From positions 496,001-560,000 of the forward strand of contig CAWGTA010000009.1 in NCBI GenBank assembly GCA_963825305.1: a stretch of DNA of 64,000 nucleotides, written 5' to 3'. A program made the translations under genes and the position numbers. The notes under the pieces were generated by a model. It was given only the letters and a program-made list of their open reading frames with translations, did not search any database and was not told where the DNA came from. Position 1 is the first letter of the stretch. The number at the start of each line of letters is the position of its first letter. Source of the DNA: PSRJ01 sp963825305 (GTDB taxonomy: Bacteria > Acidobacteriota > Terriglobia > Bryobacterales > Bryobacteraceae). This document shows, one piece after another, positions 28,506 through 37,015 of the stretch.

Positions 28506-29939
28506 CTACCGGCCTATATCCTTATAGACGTGAGTTTGATCCTGTCCGATTCCGAATTCACGGATCGTCAGGATCTTTCTGGCTCCGGGTTGCGCGGCCA
28601 AGCGGGCATCCGGTCCGAACCGCCGCGCCCAAACGATGGCATTACCATCTGTCAGGACCGGCCAGTGGCGCCGTTCCCATAGCGGAATTCGGAACTGCTG
28701 AAACAGGGTCTTAATCTTTTCCTCGCCGGTGTTCCCAAGCGGCTGGTATTGGTCGCCGGGGCGCCAGTTCCGCAGATCCAGCGGACCGGACAACCTCTCC
28801 CAATCGACCTCACCCATCTCCCTCATATTATATACGCAATCCCCGTTTCCAGAAGTTTCCGAGTTTTCAACTATTTCCAGAGATAACATGCGATCGCTGC
28901 CCGGTACCCGGACCATACCCGGCACCGGAGCGGGCAGCCGGTAGTTACGGTTTTGTAATCCCTCCACCAGGGGCCGCCCGAACCGCAACCACTCAAAAGA
29001 GCGCATGATGTCCAGATCGGGCGCCTGGAGCCGGCCGTGACCTTCCGTGGTTGCCGCCAGGTCTAGGACTGCAGCGATGTGGGCAAAATCGATGCTACGG
29101 AGATCCCCTCTGACCGTCTCCATGGCGCGGCGCACCAACCGCCGGGCCGCCGCGAGTGGGATCTCCCGGAGGCAGCCGGTTTGCAAAAGGACGAACCCAT
29201 CCCGGGAAACCAGGTGCAGCGCCGCCAGCCGGTCGATCTCGGCCTCCCAGTAGCTCTCCTCGGCCAGCGCCCAATCGGCGGTGTGGCTCAGAGTCTGGAC
29301 AATGGCGGGATTCCAGTCGCGCGCGAGTGCGGGAAGCAACTCCCGGCGAATTCGGTTGCGGGCAAACTGGAGGCTGCGGTTGGTGGAGTCCTCGCGCCAG
29401 GGAATGCCGCGTTCACGCAGGAACTTTTCCACCTCGGCTCGATCGACGGCCAGCAGCGGTCGCACGACGCCCGCGGCGGTTACCGGCCGAATACCCGCCA
29501 AGCCGGCGCTTCCGGCGCCACGCAGAAATCGGAACAACACAGTCTCCGCCTGATCGGAGCGGGTATGGCCGACGGCGATGCGATCCAGCGACTGGTTGGC
29601 GATGGCTTCCGCGAAGAAGTCCAGCCGGGCCTGGCGGCCGGCCTGTTCCAGGTTGTCCTCGACCGCGGCCAATTCCACGCGGCGGAGCACGAAGGGAAAG
29701 CCAAACTCCGCGGCCAGGCGGCCGGCAAACGCCGCGTCCTCTTCCGATTCGGCCCCGCGCAGGCCGTGGTCGAGATGGAGCACACTGAGGTGGAGATTCC
29801 AGCGGGGAGCCAGTTCACGCAACAGGTGCAGCAGGCACACCGAATCCGCGCCGCCCGAAACCGCCACACCAACCCGCTGGCCCGGACGAAACATTCGATG
29901 GCGGACAATCGTTGCGGCTACGCGCTCGAGCAACGTCAC
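28506..29939 (-). CDS. tilS: tRNA(Ile)-lysidine synthase
   Basis: Converts C34 of the tRNA-Ile CAU anticodon to lysidine, essential for AUA decoding. The 477-residue protein carries the PP-loop SGGADS (residues 28-33), HLDHGLRG and the GHTRSDQAETVLFRFLRGAG region, followed by substrate-binding and C-terminal domains. The start is a GTG at 29939. It heads the tilS-ftsH-HAD unit and is divergent from the kdsC-like gene, with a 42-base gap. Confidence 0.94.
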   Translation of the reverse strand: MTLLERVAATIVRHRMFRPGQRVGVAVSGGADSVCLLHLLRELAPRWNLHLSVLHLDHGLRGAESEEDAAFAGRLAAEFGFPFVLRRVELAAVEDNLEQAGRQARLDFFAEAIANQSLDRIAVGHTRSDQAETVLFRFLRGAGSAGLAGIRPVTAAGVVRPLLAVDRAEVEKFLRERGIPWREDSTNRSLQFARNRIRRELLPALARDWNPAIVQTLSHTADWALAEESYWEAEIDRLAALHLVSRDGFVLLQTGCLREIPLAAARRLVRRAMETVRGDLRSIDFAHIAAVLDLAATTEGHGRLQAPDLDIMRSFEWLRFGRPLVEGLQNRNYRLPAPVPGMVRVPGSDRMLSLEIVENSETSGNGDCVYNMREMGEVDWERLSGPLDLRNWRPGDQYQPLGNTGEEKIKTLFQQFRIPLWERRHWPVLTDGNAIVWARRFGPDARLAAQPGARKILTIREFGIGQDQTHVYKDIGR

Positions 29940-29981
29940 ATCCTCGTTCTCATTGTACTGATTGGGTTATCGTAAACTACG

Positions 29982-30524
29982 ATGACCGATCTCATAACCG
30001 AACTCGCTTCCCGCATCAAGCTGCTGCTGATGGACGTGGATGGCGTCCTGACCAACGGCAAGCTTTTCAACGTGCCGGACGCCGCGGGGAAGATGGTGGA
30101 AACCAAGGGCTTCGATTCGCAGGACGGAATCGCCCTGCAGTGGTTGAGCTGGAAGGGAATCAGGACCGGCGTGATCAGCGGCCGCGAGTCGCCCGCCACC
30201 GAAGAACGCGCGCGCCAGGTGAAGATGACCTACGTGTATCAGGGACACATCGAGAAGGTTCCGATTCTGGAAGAGATCCTCCGGGACGCCAGGATTGATG
30301 CCAGCCAGGTGGCGTACGTGGGCGACGATCTGACCGACGTCGTCATCATGCGCCGCGTGGGTCTGGCGATCGCCCCGGCCAATGCGCGCGAAGAGGTGAA
30401 GCAGGCGGCGCATTTTGTCACGCGGGCTTCCGGCGGTGAGGGCGCCGTGCGGGAAGTTATCGAGCTGCTCATGAAGGCCCAGGGGCTTTGGGCGGAGATC
30501 TTAAGACACTATGAGATTGGATGA
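29982..30524 (+). CDS. kdsC: KdsC-like HAD phosphatase (3-deoxy-D-manno-octulosonate 8-phosphate phosphatase family)
   Basis: A cap-less HAD-IIIA phosphatase of 180 residues, as for KdsC, which makes KDO for lipopolysaccharide. Motif I is LLLMDVDGVLTNGKL, motif II VISGRESPATEERA, motif III Lys in HIEKV, and motif IV VAYVGDDLTDVVIMRRVGLAI. The kdsA/kdsD/kdsB genes are not adjacent, so YrbI-like alternatives with other sugar-acid phosphates cannot be excluded. Confidence 0.85.
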   Translation: MTDLITELASRIKLLLMDVDGVLTNGKLFNVPDAAGKMVETKGFDSQDGIALQWLSWKGIRTGVISGRESPATEERARQVKMTYVYQGHIEKVPILEEILRDARIDASQVAYVGDDLTDVVIMRRVGLAIAPANAREEVKQAAHFVTRASGGEGAVREVIELLMKAQGLWAEILRHYEIG

Positions 30525-30567
30525 AGCCCCCATTGCGTACCCCTCCCGTTTGGGGAAACGAGCAGCC

Positions 30568-31281
30568 TCAATGCCCGGCCAGCTTGGCCAGCCCTGCGGC
30601 ATAAGTGTTGAGACCATGCTGCAGCGCAAAATCGAAAGAATCAGCCGCGCCCGCGATATCGACCTCCTGGCCGATGTGCTGGTAAAGCGGCGGAATCGGA
30701 ACCTTCGGCACCAAGTCGCTCGGATTTACGATGCGTACGATATTGGGTGCAAGCGGCAGTCCGTGAATGGGCGAGAACACGGCCGGGCCGGCAAACGTCC
30801 AAGTAAAGGCCTCGGGATGATGCACCCCCATGATCAGCGCGACCGCCGCGCCGAGACTATGCCCGGTGACATAGACCCGCGCGTTTGCAGAAGATGCCGT
30901 TTCCCACGCTTTCTGTAGACTCGCCGCGATCGAGTTCCACACGTCGTCAAAACCGTGATGCATCCACCAGGATCCGTGGGGGATTGGCTGCGCGATGGCC
31001 TGGAAATCCTCAAGCCACTGATGCTGCGTTTCGGTGCCGCGGACCGCGATTACTGAAACGTCTCCCTTTCGCGCGACAACACCCCAATCGCAATCCTCGG
31101 AGAGCATGGTTTTCTGTAGTCCTGAAGCCGTTTCACGATCGATGACTGACTGGTCCACGGTAACCGTGCCCGTCTGCTGCCAGCCCTGCGGAAACTCTAG
31201 CTTCTGACCCCACGACAGTTGGTACGCGGTGTTGGTCAGGGGCAGGAGAATATCATGTGCGAAGGTAGCGTCGAAGTTCAT
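30568..31281 (-). CDS. Lipase class 3 family alpha/beta hydrolase
   Basis: A 237-residue lipase_3 family protein. The nucleophile elbow GHSLGAAVA lies about residue 135, the catalytic Asp is probably in VNPSDLVPKVP and the His in HIGQEVDIAG or its neighbourhood. The SVIAVRGTETQHQWLEDF segment is the family oxyanion strand-helix. The start at 31281 (MNFDATFAHD) was chosen over a 31-codon extension lacking conserved sequence. No signal peptide is visible, so it is probably intracellular or exported by an unrecognised route. Confidence 0.8.
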   Translation of the reverse strand: MNFDATFAHDILLPLTNTAYQLSWGQKLEFPQGWQQTGTVTVDQSVIDRETASGLQKTMLSEDCDWGVVARKGDVSVIAVRGTETQHQWLEDFQAIAQPIPHGSWWMHHGFDDVWNSIAASLQKAWETASSANARVYVTGHSLGAAVALIMGVHHPEAFTWTFAGPAVFSPIHGLPLAPNIVRIVNPSDLVPKVPIPPLYQHIGQEVDIAGAADSFDFALQHGLNTYAAGLAKLAGH

Positions 31282-31436
31282 ATCACGACTGTACACGCAG
31301 CAGTGGGTGGGGCGCACAGGCGGCGTGAGGGCAGGGAATAAAGCCGCCACATTCGGCGCACTACCCCGGCCCATTTCCGCCGCCAGTTCCGGGGTGTATA
31401 CTCCTCCTAACTAGCTTTCGATAGGAGGCAACCTCT

Positions 31437-32456
31437 ATGCGCAACTGGAAACGCCTGCTGTTGATCTTCGCCGCCGTCGGCCTGCTCACGGCCGCCTACG
31501 AGCGCACTCGCCCGGAGAGCGTCATGGTGAGCGCCGCCAAGGCGTACCTCAATTCGCTCACGCCGGAATTGCGCGCCCGCACTAGCATGCCTTTCAATGC
31601 CGATGAGCGTTTGAACTGGCACTTCATCCCCATCGAGCGGAAGGGCGTGGCGCTGCGCGAGATGACCTCGGCGCAAAAGCACCTGGCCGACGCGCTGCTC
31701 TCCGCCGGGCTCTCGCAACAGGGAGTGATCACTGCCCACACCGTGATGAGCCTCGAGCAGGTTCTGAAGGACGTGGAGCAGGGGAAGGGGCCGGAGCGCG
31801 ATCCGGAGAAATACTATGTTTCCATTTTCGGAGAGCCGTCCGAGCAGGGTACTTGGGGTTATCGCTTCGAAGGCCACCACGTCGCCCTGAACTGGACCAT
31901 CGTCAACGGGCGCATCGCCTCCAGCCCGAACTTCTTCGGCGCGAATCCGGCTGAGGTGAAACAGGGGCCGCGGGCCGGCTTGCGCGCGCTTCTGCGCGAA
32001 GAGGATCTGGGACGCGAACTGGTACAGTCGCTGACCGAGCCGCAGCGCGCGATTGCCATTGTGGACAAGGAAGCGTACAAAGATATTCTCACTTCCGACA
32101 AACGCAAAGCCGCGCTCAGCGGCCAGCCCAACGGCCTGCCGTTTTCGAAATTGACGGGGCCGCAGAAGGAGACCCTCACTCAATTGGTGAGCGAGTACGC
32201 TTCCAACTTCCCCGCGCCCATCGCGGATTTCCGCCTGGACCAGTTCCGCAAGACCGAGGCCAACCTGTTCTTCGCGTGGGCCGGCGGCATCAACCGCGGG
32301 GACAAGCATTACTATCGGGTGCAGATCGCCGGCGTTTCTGATCGAGTACGACAACACGCAGGACAACGGCAACCACATCCACAGCGTGTGGCGCGATTTC
32401 GACGGCGATTTCGGGCTGGATCTGCTGGCCCAGCACTACAGGCCAGTCATCGATAG
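31437..32456 (+). CDS. DUF3500 protein with a late frameshift
   Basis: A secreted protein (signal RLLLIFAAVGLLTAAYE; AGGAGG 8 bases before ATG) of the DUF3500 family: GTWGYRFEGHHVALNWTI and FFGANPAEVKQGPRAGL are typical. The last 39 residues of the open frame are unrelated to the family. The expected ending, FLIEYDNTQDNGNHIHSVW and RDFDGDFGLDLL, continues in another frame from about 32332 and runs to a TGA at 32545-32547, overlapping the end of the convergent gene. A single indel is responsible. Confidence 0.78.
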   Translation: MRNWKRLLLIFAAVGLLTAAYERTRPESVMVSAAKAYLNSLTPELRARTSMPFNADERLNWHFIPIERKGVALREMTSAQKHLADALLSAGLSQQGVITAHTVMSLEQVLKDVEQGKGPERDPEKYYVSIFGEPSEQGTWGYRFEGHHVALNWTIVNGRIASSPNFFGANPAEVKQGPRAGLRALLREEDLGRELVQSLTEPQRAIAIVDKEAYKDILTSDKRKAALSGQPNGLPFSKLTGPQKETLTQLVSEYASNFPAPIADFRLDQFRKTEANLFFAWAGGINRGDKHYYRVQIAGVSDRVRQHAGQRQPHPQRVARFRRRFRAGSAGPALQASHR

Positions 32457-32458
32457 CT

Positions 32459-33676
32459 CTACGACAGCATCTGATACTGAACCGTCAGCGAACAGTTATT
32501 GGCAGGCGTCCCCAGCAAGAAAGAAGAGAGTGCACCCCCCACATTGAAGAATGGATCGCGTACGAACAACGCGGTCGGCGGTCCCGACGTTCCCGGACTG
32601 CCCAAGCTGAGGATCGGACCCACCGAAACTCCCGCCGCCGTTGCCAGCTTCTGTGCCGTGGCATTCGCGTCGTTCACCAGCCCCGACTCGTCGCAAGACT
32701 GCGAGGCCTGTAGCGCCGGCGATACCTGCAGGCCCTCCACGAAGAACGTCAGACTCAAACTCGCATCTGTCTTGGCGAAGTTTTGATTCGCGGCTAGCAA
32801 TAGCGCCACGGTGCTTCCGGCTTGAGCGATCGGGACCCCTAGTGTATAAGACCACTGCAGAACCGATTGCGCCGCGGCGGCCGCCACACCATTGGTTGTC
32901 ACGCCCACCGGTGTGCTGTTGACTCCGGTGAAGGTTGCGCCGCTGATCCCGGCTTGTGTCAAGGCCGCAGCAATGGCGTCCTGGGTATACGTGAGGCGAG
33001 AGGTCACGGTCAACGAAATGAGCGCCTGGTCCGGTTGCAGGCTGGTGGATCGCGAGGCCGTAATTGTGATGGTGTGCTGATCGTTGAGTCCGAACAGAAC
33101 ACCCAGCGCGAACGTCGCAGTCAAGGAACATGCCGGACTGCCGGATGCGGTAGTCATCGCCAGAAGGGCCCCAGCCTTGAGTCCGGCGGCGGCGGCAATG
33201 GCTTGCGCCTGCGCGCGGGCGGCCGGAATCAAATCCGCGGCGTTACAATCGGCCGGCGCCGAAACCTGTGTACCGGAGAGTGTGAATGACAGCGACAATC
33301 CGCTCTGGTTCTGTAGCAGCGTCTGTTGGAACCCGGAGAGTGCTGCGATCGTATCCTTGATTTTGGAGAGCGATACAGTCAACTGGAAATTCCAGATCAT
33401 TGCCGCCCCGTCCTGTCCCGGCCCGGCGACAACCGACGTGGTCGGTGCGCTGAACGACACCAGGTTCGCCGCAGTGATTCCGACACCGGCCAGCGCACCG
33501 GCCACCGTGTCCAGGCTCTTGTCGATGGGGGCCTGGACGCTGAGAGTGAATACCGCCTGATCGGCTGGCGCACCGGCAGTTTGTGAGGCCGTAACTGTGA
33601 CCAGGTTGTTACTGAGTTGCCCAAACAAGAGAACCGGAGAAAAGAAGAGGGCCGTGACCGCACCACGAAGGAGCAT
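32459..33676 (-). CDS. Secreted SIMPL (DUF541)-like protein, two repeats
   Basis: A 405-residue secreted protein (signal MLLRGAVTALFFSPVLLFGQ; start at 33676). Two halves each begin with a ITVTAS/VTVTAS strand and an A/S-rich domain: NLVTVTASQTAGAPADQAVF and HTITITASRSTSLQPDQALI, followed by AALTQAGISGATFTG-type helices. The pattern matches SIMPL/DUF541 periplasmic proteins, here duplicated. Function unknown; not in an obvious operon. Confidence 0.68.
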   Translation of the reverse strand: MLLRGAVTALFFSPVLLFGQLSNNLVTVTASQTAGAPADQAVFTLSVQAPIDKSLDTVAGALAGVGITAANLVSFSAPTTSVVAGPGQDGAAMIWNFQLTVSLSKIKDTIAALSGFQQTLLQNQSGLSLSFTLSGTQVSAPADCNAADLIPAARAQAQAIAAAAGLKAGALLAMTTASGSPACSLTATFALGVLFGLNDQHTITITASRSTSLQPDQALISLTVTSRLTYTQDAIAAALTQAGISGATFTGVNSTPVGVTTNGVAAAAAQSVLQWSYTLGVPIAQAGSTVALLLAANQNFAKTDASLSLTFFVEGLQVSPALQASQSCDESGLVNDANATAQKLATAAGVSVGPILSLGSPGTSGPPTALFVRDPFFNVGGALSSFLLGTPANNCSLTVQYQMLS

Positions 33677-33737
33677 GACCGCAGTATACGTGGTAGCGCG
33701 GGACCATGCCCTGCCCCGGCGTGTAACATATCTGAAT

Positions 33738-34116
33738 ATGTCCCTCATCAGCCGGAGAGAATTCGGGGGTCTGGCTATTCGGCGCAGCGGGTATCCACGA
33801 AACATTGCGCGACGGAATGCTCAGAAGAAAGATTCCTGCCGTCGTCAGGATGGTCGCGACCCCGGACAAAATCACTTAGTCGGGCGCCCTCGGTAAGCGC
33901 GACTCCGCGTCCGGCATCGATGTTAAACTCGACTCCATTTTCGCTATCGCGTCGATGACCAAGGCCATCACCTCGGTCGCGGCCACGCAATTGGTGGAGC
34001 GCGGCAAACTGAAGCTCGACGAGCCGGTTTCGAAACATCGCCTCAACTAGCCAAGCTGGATGTCCTCGAAGACTTCGATGACGGCAAGCCGATTCTGCGC
34101 CCCGCGAACGATGGAT
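33738..34116 (+). pseudogene. Remnant of a serine hydrolase (class C beta-lactamase family)
   Basis: Starts MSLISRREFGGLAI, then shifts frame to GIHETLRDGMLRRKIPAVV, then has an in-frame TAG where ITYSG would be expected, then FAIASMTKAITSVAATQLVE with the SxxK nucleophile motif (SMTK), GKLKLDEPVS, and, in a third frame, LAKLDVLEDFDDGKPILRPA. The rest of the enzyme (the YxN and KTG-type regions) is absent. Nonsense, frameshifts and truncation together make this true decay, unlike most other broken genes here. Confidence 0.8.
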
Positions 34117-34264
34117 CCGAATTGGCCGCCTGCTGTCATTGATGCCAGTGATCTTCGGCGTCATGTTCTACGGCCAGCCGAGTGCTTTGATGCTCTACTG
34201 GGTCACCAGCAATCTCCTCGGCGTCGCGCAACAATACTGGCTCAGCCGGCGCTATGCGTGCTAG
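34117..34264 (+). pseudogene. C-terminal fragment of a YidC/Oxa1-like membrane insertase
   Basis: About 45 codons (RLLSLMPVIFGVMFYGQPSA, then LMLYWVTSNLLGVAQQYWL) end in TAG at 34262-34264. This is the last transmembrane hairpin of YidC, normally found in a protein of 500 or more residues. No upstream part of yidC is present. It directly follows the serine hydrolase remnant, so two unrelated gene ends were joined by deletion. Confidence 0.72.
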
Positions 34265-34268
34265 CCAC

Positions 34269-34298
34269 CCCACCGGCGGCAAAGACCGCCGGCGTTAC
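34269..34298. repeat. Half copy of family D repeat
   Basis: CACCGGCGGCAAAGACCGCC matches the right arm of the palindrome at 50355-50419 with one difference. It lies between the YidC fragment and the mntH promoter. Confidence 0.6.
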
Positions 34299-34309
34299 GT
34301 AGCGCACGC

Positions 34310-34347
34310 TTGACTCCCCGCTTCGAACTTAACTATAGTTAAGTTCG
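34310..34347 (+). promoter_or_regulatory. Promoter with perfect 24-bp palindromic operator; probably leaderless mRNA
   Basis: TTGACT (34310-34315), an 18-base spacer and TATAGT (34334-34339) make a near-consensus sigma-70 promoter. Over the -10 lies a perfect palindrome of 12+12 bases (34324-34347, half-site CGAACTTAACTA). The expected start of transcription is about 34346-34349, at the ATG itself (34349). The layout fits repression of a manganese/iron transporter by a DtxR/MntR-like regulator, but the regulator is not in the window. Confidence 0.72.
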
Positions 34348-34348
34348 T

Positions 34349-36256
34349 ATGCCCCCCGCCGAGCCCGTCAGTCAGGATGCGCGCTCCCTGGCCGAGGTCC
34401 ACGGCAGCGTGGGCACCGGGCAAATCTCGTTCTGGCGGCGCATGTTCGCGTTTGCCGGGCCAGCCTACCTCGTCAGTGTCGGCTATATGGACCCCGGTAA
34501 CTGGGCCACCGATCTCGAGGGCGGCGCGCGCTTCGGCTATCGCCTGCTGTGGGTGCTGGTCATGTCGAACGCCATGGCCATACTGCTCCAGACGCTCAGC
34601 GCCCGGCTCGGCATCGTCTCCGGCCGCGACCTGGCCCAGGCCTGCCGCGAGACTTACCCGCGTTCCATCAACGTGGCGTTGTGGGGCCTGTGCGAAATCG
34701 CCATCGCCGCGTGCGATCTGGCCGAGGTTTTGGGCGCGGCCATCGGGCTGAACCTGCTGTTCCATATTCCGCTGCTCGCCGGCGTGCTCGTCACCGCCGC
34801 CGACACGCTGCTGATTCTGTGGCTGCAAAGCGTGGGCATTCGCACCATTGAAGCGTTCGTGCTGGCATTGATCGCGGTGATCGCGGGCTGCTTCTTCATC
34901 GAAATCCTATGGGCGCATCCTACGCAGCACGGGATGTTGACGGGCCTGATTCCGCGCCTAGACCGCGACAGCCTCTACGTGGCTATTGGGATTCTGGGCG
35001 CCACGGTGATGCCGCACAACTTGTATTTGCACTCGGCCCTGGTGCAGACACGCCACATCGGCCACAGCACCGCCGCCAAGCGCACGGCATGCCATTACAA
35101 CCTGGTCGATTCGGTGGTGGCCCTCAACGGCGCGCTGCTGGTGAACGCCGCGATTCTCATCATGGCGGCAGCGGTGTTCTTCCAACGCCACATCATCGTC
35201 ACCGAGATTCAGCAGGCGCAAGCGCTGCTCATCCCACTGCTGGGCACCAGCCTGGCCGGGATTCTATTTGCCGTGGCGCTGTTGTGCTCCGGACAATCGT
35301 CCACGCTCACCGGCACGCTGGCTGGCCAGGTAGTGGTCGAAGGCTTCCTCAACTTCCGCATGCGGCCCTGGTTGCGCCGCCTGATCACGCGCACCATGGC
35401 GATCACACCCGCCGCGCTTATGATTTACTTTGCCGGCGAGAAGTCCACCTTTCAGTTGATCATTCTCAGCCAGGTCATCCTGAGCCTGCAGTTGCCTTTC
35501 GCCATCATCCCGCTGATCCATTTCACTAATGACCGCTCGCGCATGGGTTCGTTTGCAAACGCCCTATGGGTCCGGCTGCTGGCATGGACTACCGCCGTGG
35601 TCATCGTCGGGCTGAATCTTAGGCTCGCATGGATGGCGATTGCCGATTGGATGGCGCAGGCAGGTTCCTGGAGAACGCTGATTCTCGTGATCAGCCTGGC
35701 CGTTGGCGCGATGCTTCTGTTTCTACTGTCCTGGGTCACTCTGGAACCCTTGATCGCCCGTTGGACCCGGCGTTACGGCCGCGCCCCGGTGACACTACCA
35801 GTGACCGAGGGCGCCGAGGCGACTGCCCCCGTCTACCACCGCATTCTGGTTCCGCTCGACCACAGCGTGCTGGACCGCCTGGCCGTCAGCCACGCCGCAG
35901 CCATGGCCAAGATCCACGGCGCCAAGTTGTTCCTGCTACACGTGGAAGAGGGCGTGACCAGCCAGATTTACGGGCGCGAATCTTCCACGGCGGAGGTCGA
36001 GGCCGGCGAGCACTACCTGGATGGCATTGCACAAGCGCTGCGCAATCAGGGGCTTACGGTAGAAACCGAGGTATCCCACTCGGCCTATCCACGCCGCGAG
36101 ATTGTGCGTTATGCCCGCCAGATTCATCCCGATCTGGTGATCATGGGCGCGCACGGCCACGGGGGCCTCAAAGATCTGATCTTCGGCACGACCATCAACC
36201 CGGTGCGCCATAATCTCGAGGTGCCGATTTTGATCGTGCGGCCGAATAGGACGTAA
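34349..36256 (+). CDS. mntH: Nramp-family divalent metal transporter fused to a universal stress domain
   Basis: A 635-residue fusion. Residues about 25-450 are an Nramp (MntH-like) proton-coupled Mn2+/Fe2+ transporter with YMDPGNWATDLEGGARFGY (metal-site DPGN in TM1) and ATVMPHNLYLHSALVQ (MPHN in TM6). Residues about 490-635 are a UspA domain (YHRILVPLDHSVLDRLAVSH; nucleotide-binding GAHGHGGLKDLIFGTTINPV). Nramp proteins usually end near 430 residues; the cytoplasmic stress domain may sense ATP. The ATG sits 1 base after the operator palindrome, so no ribosome site is possible and leaderless translation is likely. Confidence 0.9.
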   Translation: MPPAEPVSQDARSLAEVHGSVGTGQISFWRRMFAFAGPAYLVSVGYMDPGNWATDLEGGARFGYRLLWVLVMSNAMAILLQTLSARLGIVSGRDLAQACRETYPRSINVALWGLCEIAIAACDLAEVLGAAIGLNLLFHIPLLAGVLVTAADTLLILWLQSVGIRTIEAFVLALIAVIAGCFFIEILWAHPTQHGMLTGLIPRLDRDSLYVAIGILGATVMPHNLYLHSALVQTRHIGHSTAAKRTACHYNLVDSVVALNGALLVNAAILIMAAAVFFQRHIIVTEIQQAQALLIPLLGTSLAGILFAVALLCSGQSSTLTGTLAGQVVVEGFLNFRMRPWLRRLITRTMAITPAALMIYFAGEKSTFQLIILSQVILSLQLPFAIIPLIHFTNDRSRMGSFANALWVRLLAWTTAVVIVGLNLRLAWMAIADWMAQAGSWRTLILVISLAVGAMLLFLLSWVTLEPLIARWTRRYGRAPVTLPVTEGAEATAPVYHRILVPLDHSVLDRLAVSHAAAMAKIHGAKLFLLHVEEGVTSQIYGRESSTAEVEAGEHYLDGIAQALRNQGLTVETEVSHSAYPRREIVRYARQIHPDLVIMGAHGHGGLKDLIFGTTINPVRHNLEVPILIVRPNRT

Positions 36257-36259
36257 TCG

Positions 36260-36352
36260 GTTTTCAGTGGTCAGTTTTCAGTAATCAGCTACATCCGGCG
36301 ACACCCCAGGGCCAGACTGATAACTGACAACTGAAAACTGAGAACTGATTGC
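36260..36352. repeat. Family C repeat
   Basis: TTTTCAGTGGTCAGTTTTCA and its inverted partner TGACAACTGAAAACTGAGAA surround a GC-rich core. It follows mntH and may act as a bidirectional hairpin. Confidence 0.6.
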
Positions 36353-36443
36353 TAAAAGCCTCATTTTGTCCCAAAGCCGTGTCGCGGGAACACACCGGGA
36401 CCCTCTGAAGCCTACCTAAGTTCCTGAATTCAAATACCGTTAT

Positions 36444-37013
36444 ATGGGCCCTGTAGGTGCTACGGTAAAGTCCGTGTACCGCCACTTTCTGTTCGCGCTG
36501 GCGGTGACCGCGGGAATGGCGCCGCTCCCGGGCGCTACTCTGCAGCGGCTCACCCTCGACGACATGATTGTCAAATCGACGGCTATCGTGCGCGGAACAG
36601 TCACGGGGTCCAAGGCATCGATCAACGGCCCGATGATCTATACCCACTACGCAATTCGGGTGACGGAGCGTTACAAGGGCGGCGCTCAGGATGGGCAGGA
36701 CGCGGCCGTTCCTGGCGGCGCCAGTAACCACCTGCGACAGACCTTCCCCGGCGTTCCGGAATTGCAGGCTGGGCAGGAGTACGTCCTATTTTTGTGGACG
36801 GGACCGTCGGGGCTGACCCAGATTATCGGTCTGACGCAAGGGGTCTTTACGCTAGCGACAACTCCCGCGGGAACCACTGCCACGCGTCCGCCGGCACCGG
36901 AAATGATGCTGGACGCCGGAAGCGGCCGGCAGGTGACGGATCAGGCACTGGTGATGAAGCTGAGTGATCTGCGCGCGCGCATCGCCGCCACGCTGCACGG
37001 AGGCGCGAAATAG
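36444..37013 (+). CDS. Secreted protein of unknown function, partner of the zincin gene
   Basis: A 189-residue protein with a signal peptide (HFLFALAVTAGMAPLPGA). The core (VKSTAIVRGTVTGSKASING, then THYAIRVTERYKGG) is beta-rich and resembles small exported proteins that accompany zincins. The GTG at 36474 is an alternative start closer to the signal peptide. It ends 2 bases before the protease gene, so they are probably cotranscribed, and it may be a chaperone, inhibitor or co-factor of that protease. Confidence 0.65.
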   Translation: MGPVGATVKSVYRHFLFALAVTAGMAPLPGATLQRLTLDDMIVKSTAIVRGTVTGSKASINGPMIYTHYAIRVTERYKGGAQDGQDAAVPGGASNHLRQTFPGVPELQAGQEYVLFLWTGPSGLTQIIGLTQGVFTLATTPAGTTATRPPAPEMMLDAGSGRQVTDQALVMKLSDLRARIAATLHGGAK

Positions 37014-37015
37014 GG

